DNA of 9,770 nucleotides. It comes from Firmicutes bacterium UBA6418 (GTDB lineage: Bacteria > Bacillota > Clostridia > Peptostreptococcales > Anaerovoracaceae). The stretch's first letter is position 1. The number at the start of each line of letters is the position of its first letter. This document shows, in pieces, positions 1 to 4,601 of the stretch. Location of the stretch: positions 1-9,770 of the forward strand of contig DJPG01000020.1 in assembly GCA_002439735.1 (NCBI GenBank). Reading direction: 5' to 3'. Under the pieces are notes generated by a model that saw only the letters and a program-made list of their open reading frames with translations, was not told the DNA's origin and ran no database searches. A program made the translations under genes and the position numbers.

Positions 1-1174
1 TAATTTCCTTCGGGTTGTATTCCAAATCCGCCAGGTCTTTCTTGCTTGTGCAGGAAAGACGAAAGGTATGAGTGCCGGCTTCCAGATCCTGCACGTTGGC
101 GGTCAGCGCAAAGTCCTCTTTGGTCAGACTTTCGATCACTGACGTTTTGCCGGAAGCCACGACCTGTATGATACAATCATTGGCAACCGGAACCAAGCCC
201 TCGGTTACGCCCTCGATCACGATATCGCTTTCCGAGAACTCAAAGGTTGCGGTTTCCGCACCCTTGACTGTCACCTGACACCGCAGGTTTCCGGAATCGG
301 TCGCGGTCGTGACGCCATCCGAAAGCATCGGCCGCAACGTGATTTCCACGTCGTCGTAGACTTTGGAAAGATCTACGGTTTCGCAGGTTACTTCATCAAT
401 TTTGGCCAGCGCCGCGTCAGTCCCCTTGATAGTGATTGTCTTCGGAACCTGATAGCTGATATCCAGTCCGTCGTGATCCTGCCCGATGACCGGAACCGAC
501 AGCGGAACTGTCTTTTTGTTCAGCATCACAGCTGTCACAGAGACTTTGTCTTCTGCCAGACTGACGCCCTCGACCCTCTTACCTTCCTTGTCGACCGGAA
601 CCAGTTCGACGGTCAGCGCTTTCATTTCATTCTTTACTTTTTCGGCGTCAACATAGCCGATCAGACGATCTATCCGGTTGATCAGCGTTGCCGCGCCCTC
701 CACACGGATCGACTCCTGGCTGACCTGCACGATATACGGCTCGCTTTCATCACTGTTCTGGTTGATGATGACCGGCTCGACCGGTTTCTTGACCTTGATC
801 AGATCGTCAATCGTCACGGTAATCTTCTGCGCGCTCATACTTTCCACCGTCACATTATCCGGTCCGACTACACGCAGTTGTACGACATTCTCGCCTTTTT
901 TGAGTCCCTCCAGATCCGCAATAACCTTAAAGCTCTCCGCTTTGGCTTTCGTGATCGCGGTTCTTTGCCCGGAGAATGTGATATTCACCGTGTCACGTTC
1001 GGTCTCCAGCACTACAAGTCCATTGTCCCGCAGAGTTTCTTCATTCGCGAACGTAATGGGGATATTCCTCAGTGTATTGGTTGATGCCTGGTTTCCTGAA
1101 GCCAGTACGTACGCCCATAGTACGATGGCAATGATCAGTGCCAGCACCATATTTACTTTATTGCTTTTTAACAT
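1..1174 (-). CDS. cdaR: YbbR-domain protein CdaR, regulator of diadenylate cyclase (3' end outside window)
   Basis: The reading frame opens at an ATG (1174) and stays open for 391 codons to the window edge, so the C-terminus is missing. Residues 8-26 form one transmembrane helix near the N-terminus (core MVLALIIAIVLWAYVLA). After it come four YbbR-like beta-rich repeats, roughly residues 33-123, 131-216, 222-303 and 310-391, each ending in a V-T-V type strand. This is the known layout of CdaR: an anchored extracytoplasmic protein that binds CdaA and modulates c-di-AMP synthesis. The gene overlaps the end of cdaA by 17 bases, which implies translational coupling. A ribosome binding site, AAAGGGGG (1180-1187), lies 5 bases before the start. 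In many Bacillota the next gene is glmM, which would lie beyond the left edge. The family call is firm; the regulatory role is inferred from family and neighbour. Confidence 0.9.
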   Translation of the reverse strand, partial: MLKSNKVNMVLALIIAIVLWAYVLASGNQASTNTLRNIPITFANEETLRDNGLVVLETERDTVNITFSGQRTAITKAKAESFKVIADLEGLKKGENVVQLRVVGPDNVTVESMSAQKITVTIDDLIKVKKPVEPVIINQNSDESEPYIVQVSQESIRVEGAATLINRIDRLIGYVDAEKVKNEMKALTVELVPVDKEGKRVEGVSLAEDKVSVTAVMLNKKTVPLSVPVIGQDHDGLDISYQVPKTITIKGTDAALAKIDEVTCETVDLSKVYDDVEITLRPMLSDGVTTATDSGNLRCQVTVKGAETATFEFSESDIVIEGVTEGLVPVANDCIIQVVASGKTSVIESLTKEDFALTANVQDLEAGTHTFRLSCTSKKDLADLEYNPKEI

Positions 1175-2003
1175 GTCTGCCCCCTTTCAGAAGTTGGGTG
1201 AGTCTTTCTGCAAAAGGAACTTTCACTTCTTCCTCCAGGTAGAGGTTCAGCAAAGTTTTTTCGATTTTCTTTCCGTCCAGAAAGCGAGTCAGTCTGCCGT
1301 TCTGCGCGATGGAAATGACCCCCGTTTCCTCTGAAACGATGATGGCCAGCGCATCCGAATTTTCGGTAATGCCGATACCGGCTCTGTGCCGGGTGCCAAG
1401 CTCCTTGCTGAGATCCTTGTTCTGCGTCAGCGGCAACACGCAGCCGGCCGCGTAAAGTCGGTCTCCGCGAACAATCACCGCGCCGTCATGCAACGGTGTA
1501 CCCTCATAAAAAATCGTGCCGATCATCGGGGCGGAAATATCAGCGTTGATGATCGTTCCGGTTTCCACAATGTCGTTCAGCGAAATTTCCCGCTCGATGA
1601 CGATCAATGCGCCGGTTCGTGTCGATGACATATTCTCGATAGCCTCCACAAATTCCCCTACAATGTGCTTGGCCTCTTCTTTATCCACTTCACCAAATAC
1701 GTTTGAAATCCTGCTTCTTCCCAGGTATTCCAGTCCCCTTCGTAATTCCGGCTGAAAAATCACGACGATGGCGACCAAGCCAACCGTCATCACTCCGGAC
1801 AGCAGCCAGCGCAGTGTATACAGATGCAGAACATCCGACAGCATCGTAACCACGACCAAAAGCAGCAGACCCTTGGCCAGCTGTTCGGCTCTGGTTTCAC
1901 GAATGAAGCCTAGCACTTTATAGATCAGAAACGCAACGATCAGAATGTCCAGCACATCGGTAATCCCGACACTGGAAGTAATTCTCTCAATGAATTGTTC
2001 CAT
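1158..2003 (-). CDS. cdaA: Diadenylate cyclase CdaA (c-di-AMP synthase)
   Basis: A membrane-bound DAC-domain enzyme that condenses two ATP into cyclic di-AMP, the second messenger controlling potassium and osmolyte transport and wall homeostasis. At 281 residues it has the usual family length. Three transmembrane helices span about residues 17-35, 42-60 and 65-84, followed by FQPELRRGLE. The cytoplasmic DAC domain has the catalytic DGA motif at 173-175 (in PLHDGAVIV) and the RHR motif at 205-207 (in GTRHRAGIG), with EETG at 225-228. All expected catalytic residues are present. The ATG at 2003 is preceded by AAGGGGA (2011-2017) with a 7-base gap. Two other ATGs just upstream, at 2010 and 2007, are out of frame. 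A good promoter lies at 2034-2062 and the hpf terminator sits further upstream, so cdaA-cdaR look like a separate transcription unit. Confidence 0.97.
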   Translation of the reverse strand: MEQFIERITSSVGITDVLDILIVAFLIYKVLGFIRETRAEQLAKGLLLLVVVTMLSDVLHLYTLRWLLSGVMTVGLVAIVVIFQPELRRGLEYLGRSRISNVFGEVDKEEAKHIVGEFVEAIENMSSTRTGALIVIEREISLNDIVETGTIINADISAPMIGTIFYEGTPLHDGAVIVRGDRLYAAGCVLPLTQNKDLSKELGTRHRAGIGITENSDALAIIVSEETGVISIAQNGRLTRFLDGKKIEKTLLNLYLEEEVKVPFAERLTQLLKGGRHVKKQ

Positions 2004-2033
2004 ACATCATTCCCCTTAGTCTTTCTATACCTT

Positions 2034-2062
2034 ATTGTACTTGAATTTCGTGTTATTTTCAA
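2034..2062 (-). promoter_or_regulatory. Sigma-A type promoter for cdaA-cdaR
   Basis: Read on the minus strand, TTGAAA (2057-2062) and TACAAT (2034-2039) are separated by exactly 17 bases. Each box differs from consensus at one or two positions. It lies about 30 bases before the cdaA start codon and downstream of the hpf terminator, the expected place for an independent cdaA promoter. Confidence 0.75.
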
Positions 2063-2120
2063 GTAGGTTCTGGGATTTTCCACCCATAAAGCCCAGAAAA
2101 AAGAGCCCGAAAAAAGACAG

Positions 2121-2146
2121 AAAAACAGCTCCTGTTTGAAAGGAGC
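2121..2146 (-). terminator. Intrinsic terminator after hpf
   Basis: On the minus strand GCTCCT (2141-2146) pairs with AGGAGC (2128-2133) across a 7-base loop. It is followed, after two bases, by a run of five T (2121-2125). It lies about 90 bases past the hpf stop and before the cdaA promoter. The stem is only 6 bp, so termination may be partial. Confidence 0.7.
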
Positions 2147-2169
2147 CGTTCGTACGATACTTGTTCTGA

Positions 2170-2199
2170 TTTTTGCGTTTTTACGTTTTTACGTTTTTT
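2170..2199. repeat. 8-bp tandem repeat, three units, in the hpf 3' region
   Basis: TTTTTGCG (2170-2177), TTTTTACG (2178-2185) and TTTTTACG (2186-2193) follow one another directly and are trailed by six more T. The array lies between the hpf stop and its terminator. It looks like a slippage-prone simple repeat. I see no function in it beyond 3' untranslated sequence. Confidence 0.6.
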
Positions 2200-2231
2200 C
2201 TGAAAGCGGAGCTTTTGGAAGCTTCGCTCTC

Positions 2232-2753
2232 CTAACGTGTCGTCTCCAGCAGACCGTAGTCGTTGTCGTTTCTCTTATAGACCACATTGACGCTGTCGGT
2301 TGCCTCATCCAGGAAAACGAAGAAATTGTGCTGCAGCATTTCCATCTGCATAATAGCCTCATCGACCGTCATCGGCGTCAATTCATACTTCTTGGTCTTG
2401 ACAACTGCGCCTTCCTCCTGCGTGGCCTCCGGAATCATTTCGAATCTTACAGATTCCTTGGATTTGTTTCTTTTTTGCAGCTTGCCCTTGTATTTCGACA
2501 TCTGACTCATCAGCTTGTCGCCGACGATGTCGATGCAGTCAAATACATCCTGTGAAACATCCTCTGCTCTGAAGATCGTTCCCTTGGTCGCGATCGTGGT
2601 TTCCATTTTTACTTTGGCCTTTTCAGGGTGAATGACCACCTTTGCCTGAATATCATCGGCAAAATACTTACCCAGTTTTTCAAACTTCTTGTCGATTGCT
2701 TCCTGGATTTTGTCACTAATTGTAATGTTTTTGCCTGTTACGATAATCTTCAT
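2232..2753 (-). CDS. hpf: Long-form ribosome hibernation promoting factor
   Basis: A 173-residue protein that binds the 30S decoding region and dimerises 70S ribosomes into inactive 100S particles under stress or in stationary phase. Residues 1-95 are the ribosome-binding YfiA/RaiA domain (start MKIIVTGKNITISDKIQEAI). A short linker follows. Residues about 116-173 are the C-terminal dimerisation domain with the family signature PMTVDEAIMQMEMLQHNFFVF and VNVVYKRNDNDYGLLE-type ending. The ATG at 2753 has a near-perfect AGGAGG (2762-2767) with an 8-base gap. The frame remains open upstream to an ATG at 2945, but that ATG overlaps the -10 box of the promoter and the extra residues resemble no HPF, so I reject the longer form. 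The gene follows a structured RNA on the same strand and ends before its own terminator. Confidence 0.97.
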   Translation of the reverse strand: MKIIVTGKNITISDKIQEAIDKKFEKLGKYFADDIQAKVVIHPEKAKVKMETTIATKGTIFRAEDVSQDVFDCIDIVGDKLMSQMSKYKGKLQKRNKSKESVRFEMIPEATQEEGAVVKTKKYELTPMTVDEAIMQMEMLQHNFFVFLDEATDSVNVVYKRNDNDYGLLETTR

Positions 2754-2810
2754 ACTGATGACCTCCTCTCGTCTGCGTCCGGCGGATCTGCCACCGCAAA
2801 CTTCAACTTG

Positions 2811-2946
2811 CTGTGTAAGGACATTCGCCCGGTCGCTGAGCGGCTCCGTCTTCGCCTTTCGGCTCGCCGATCGCCTTCGCTCGGGCATCTGTCTTACATC
2901 AGTTCTGCCTTCGCATTCTGCTCGGCAATCACTGTGTAAGGACATT
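2811..2946. repeat. 15-bp direct repeats flanking a GC-rich leader segment
   Basis: CTGTGTAAGGACATT occurs identically at 2811-2825 and 2932-2946 (plus strand), 121 bp apart. The upstream copy (for hpf) abuts the -10 box of the hpf promoter; the other sits inside the 5' leader. The 106 bases between them are GC-rich. On the minus strand they contain several GCGAAGGC or GGCGAAG words and CCGAGC words, unlike the surrounding AT-rich intergenic DNA. The pattern fits either a small inserted element with a duplicated target or a tandem duplication that has diverged. No transposase or clear terminal inverted repeats are visible. Confidence 0.65.
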
Positions 2947-2975
2947 ATACCACATCACGTATGAAAATCCCATAC
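2944..2975 (-). promoter_or_regulatory. Extended -10 promoter for hpf with overlapping small inverted repeat
   Basis: On the minus strand TGGTATAAT (2944-2952) is a perfect extended -10 element. No good -35 is present at the proper distance, as is usual for extended -10 promoters. The -35 zone is instead occupied by an inverted repeat, GTATG/CATAC (2959-2963 and 2971-2975, 7-base loop), which could be an operator. The predicted start near 2937 gives a leader of about 180 bases before the hpf start codon. Confidence 0.65.
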
Positions 2976-2994
2976 TTTTTTGTGAAAATTTTGT

Positions 2995-3160
2995 GCCGTC
3001 CGGCTGACCTGGCCTTTGCCCCCACACTTGCCTTGATCCGATTTTCGGAGGACTTACTTCTAAGGTACGCCATGATCACCGCCCGAACTCCTGCGCGACG
3101 GCTTACGTGGATCCTTTTGCCCGCACCTGGCTTGGATTTTCAGCCACAGACCCGGACGGC
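2995..3160 (-). ncRNA. Structured RNA upstream of hpf, candidate raiA-motif RNA
   Basis: About 166 bases, with no credible ORF, start right after a promoter (3167-3195) and are closed by a perfect 9-bp helix: GCCGUCCGG (3160-3152) with CCGGACGGC (3003-2995). Inside it, CCACGU-AA-GCC (3110-3100) pairs with GGC-AA-GUGUGG (3032-3022) around a symmetric AA/AA loop. UGGCU (3146-3142) can pair with AGGCCA (3015-3010), or alternatively with AGCCA just downstream. A local hairpin UCCGA-AAA-UCGGA lies at 3049-3037. AUCC in one loop could form a pseudoknot with GGAU elsewhere. The closing helix is not followed by a T-run, so it is not a simple terminator. Large ornate RNAs called the raiA motif are known upstream of raiA/hpf genes in Firmicutes, and the position, strand and size fit. 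I have not matched its consensus, so the family call is inference. 6S RNA is the main alternative. Confidence 0.6.
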
Positions 3161-3166
3161 AGTTTC

Positions 3167-3195
3167 ATTCTAACGGTTTTCGCGCGGCAGCGCAA
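3167..3195 (-). promoter_or_regulatory. Promoter for the structured RNA
   Basis: Read on the minus strand, TTGCGC (3190-3195) and TAGAAT (3167-3172) have a 17-base spacer. The expected start falls at about 3160-3163, exactly where the closing helix of the structured RNA begins. That coincidence supports both calls. Confidence 0.65.
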
Positions 3196-3198
3196 GTC

Positions 3199-3240
3199 TT
3201 TTTTAACACAGGAAAACAGTTTTTTCATGCAGGAAAACAG
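3199..3240. repeat. Two phased 21-bp tandem repeats upstream of the RNA promoter
   Basis: Units 3199-3219 and 3220-3240 each begin with six T and end with CAGGAAAACAG (plus strand); they match at 18 of 21 positions. A 21-bp period is two helical turns, so both copies face the same side of the DNA. They sit just upstream of the -35 box (3190-3195), where an activator, or an A-tract UP element, would act. No known regulator site is recognised. Confidence 0.6.
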
Positions 3241-3605
3241 ATCTGGCAGAAAAGCTGCTCGCCGCTTATGTAAATTGTGTTTTAAGGCTGGACCAATAGA
3301 AAAATCCTAATTTTCCTCGAAAAACTTGTCGAAATATATCGAATCACGCAATCTGTTGCGTTTTTGCAGTTGCCACCGTTCATCACACAAGGTTTTTCCC
3401 TTTATCTGTAAGATTCTTTGTATTTTTAACTCACCCTGCGTATTTTCTCCCATTCATCCTTGCAGCAAGCATAAATATCCCGGTATTTTCACCATGTCCT
3501 TGCGTTTTTGAGTCTGGCATTCGGATTTTTCCAAAAGCAAAGCAGATCCGCAATCGATTTTTCAGCGGCGTACTCCGGTTTTGTGATCCGTTTTTTGGTT
3601 TCACT
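3241..3605. other. Non-coding stretch downstream of comFC
   Basis: I find no convincing gene here. On the minus strand the comFC frame, past its TGA, stays open for 39 codons to a second TGA and then 19 more to a TAA. The result has a rather protein-like composition and could be a decayed gene remnant. A 6-bp hairpin at 3346-3361 (ACGCAA/TTGCGT) is followed by T5 on the plus strand only, where no gene would use it. No clear comFC terminator is visible on the minus strand. The rest is AT-rich. Confidence 0.4.
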
Positions 3606-4478
3606 TCAAGGTACGAAAATTTCGCTTCGGTTTGCCGAAGGAAAATGTCCGGACGTGAAGTGGTTTCCGGTTGCCAGCGCGGCGAGATGTACCTCCTCGG
3701 CGCCTGCTTCTTTGAGCACCTTGGCGCATTGATCTGCCGTCGCGCCGGTCGTATAGGCGTCATCCAGCAGTAGGATGCGCGCCCCCGCGATCTGCGGCTG
3801 CTTGCCAGGCCGGATTGAAAAAGCACCGTCCAGATTCTCATAGCGTTCTTCTGCCGACAAGGCGCGCTGCGGCGTTGTTTCGCGAGAGCGCAGCAGCGCA
3901 CCGTCCAGCAGCCGCGGATAATGCGGCGGCTCACAGACTGCGTCTTGCTTCCGAACTGCGTCGTGCTCCCGGCCTGCATCCCGCAGCCGTTCCGCATCCC
4001 GCAGCGTCTCTGCACTTTCGCGCAGACGCGTCGCCAGGTGCCTGGCGATCTTGCTTGTCTGGTTGAAGCCGCGCTGTGCCAGCCGTTTCGCGTGCAGAGG
4101 CACCGGCACCAAAAGATCCGCGTCCAGAAGATACGTTGCATCCGGATCGCTCAGCAAGCGATCCGCGAGAATGTCGGCAATGATCCGCGCCGTATAGGTA
4201 TGCTTGTTGTATTTCAAGTCAAAGATCAGTCGTCTGCCATACAGCCCATAAGTGATACAGGCCACCGCCGAATCGAGATGGTTCGCCCGTCCGCTTTCTT
4301 CCGCCTGCGCCGCAAGGTCGACCGTCAGCCAGCCCCATTCAATCCGGCGGATGCAGTGGTCGCATAAGCAATAGCTACGGCTCTGATCAATCAGATTGCC
4401 GCAGCAGACGCAATAGGTTGCCATCGGATACAGCCAGCTTGCAAGTACCCTGCCGGCATTTTTGATTTTCCTTTTCAT
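3606..4478 (-). CDS. comFC: ComFC-family phosphoribosyltransferase
   Basis: A ComF/GntX-family protein; in Bacillus the homologue is needed for DNA uptake in natural transformation. The 290 residues begin with a Cys4 zinc ribbon (C23, C26, C39, C42, in YCVCCGN and CLCDHC). A conserved segment at 123-140 (VPVPLHAKRLAQRGFNQ) follows, then the PRPP-binding loop at 235-251 (ILLLDDAYTTGATADQC), then LAALATG. Family members are typically about 190-240 residues. The extra length is mainly residues 159-182, four imperfect hexapeptide repeats (LRDAER, LRDAGR, EHDAVR, KQDAVC), plus about 20 residues at the C-terminus. The ATG at 4478 gives a normal N-terminus, but its AAGGG is only about one base away. 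The in-frame GTG at 4499 has GGGGGAG at an 8-base gap and may be the true start. It is 123 bases after recD2 and probably shares its transcript. Confidence 0.9.
   Translation of the reverse strand: MKRKIKNAGRVLASWLYPMATYCVCCGNLIDQSRSYCLCDHCIRRIEWGWLTVDLAAQAEESGRANHLDSAVACITYGLYGRRLIFDLKYNKHTYTARIIADILADRLLSDPDATYLLDADLLVPVPLHAKRLAQRGFNQTSKIARHLATRLRESAETLRDAERLRDAGREHDAVRKQDAVCEPPHYPRLLDGALLRSRETTPQRALSAEERYENLDGAFSIRPGKQPQIAGARILLLDDAYTTGATADQCAKVLKEAGAEEVHLAALATGNHFTSGHFPSANRSEIFVP
3937..4008. repeat. Four 18-bp in-frame tandem repeats inside comFC
   Basis: Units 3937-3954, 3955-3972, 3973-3990 and 3991-4008 share a core like CTGC(G/A)TC plus a second GC-rich half. They encode the hexapeptide repeats at residues 159-182 of ComFC. 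The copies have diverged, so the duplication is not very recent. It keeps the frame and lies between the two conserved phosphoribosyltransferase segments, presumably a surface loop or helix. Confidence 0.7.
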
Positions 4479-4504
4479 GCCCTTACACTTTCTTTGCACA
4501 CAGC

Positions 4505-4557
4505 TTACTCCCCCATGAGCGGGGCTCCACAAGGTACGTTTGTCATGATTCTGACAA
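4505..4557. repeat. Inverted repeats in the recD2-comFC gap
   Basis: A perfect 6-bp inverted repeat, TTGTCA (4540-4545) and TGACAA (4552-4557) with a 6-base spacer, lies in the 123-base gap. It looks like a small operator or hairpin. Closer to comFC, CCCC and GGGG around 4511-4525 can form a short hairpin whose G-rich arm contains the GGGGGAG Shine-Dalgarno-like sequence of the alternative GTG start at 4499. Function is unproven. Confidence 0.4.
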
Positions 4558-4601
4558 TATCGCGTCGTAATATTTCCTACACAAGGAAAAGCACGCGCAC
4601 G

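Noticed and set aside
2754..2945. N-terminal extension of HPF starting at the ATG at 2945
   Set aside because: The ATG overlaps the TATAAT box, so it would not be within the transcript. The added residues match no HPF feature, and the 2753 start has a near-perfect ribosome binding site.
2995..3160. c-di-AMP (ydaO) or cobalamin riboswitch reading of the structured RNA
   Set aside because: The motif GAAAAUCC briefly resembles a cobalamin element, and cdaA nearby made ydaO tempting. The conserved cores of both classes are absent and the downstream gene is hpf.
2995..3160. 6S RNA or SRP RNA
   Set aside because: The size and closing helix could fit 6S, but no clear rod with a central bubble is apparent and hpf linkage favours the raiA motif. 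The SRP GGAAGCAGC core is absent. 6S is kept as a stated alternative.
3346..3365. Hairpin ACGCAA/TTGCGT followed by T5 on the plus strand
   Set aside because: It looks like a plus-strand terminator, but no plus-strand gene precedes it. On the minus strand, where comFC ends, no T-run follows the stem.
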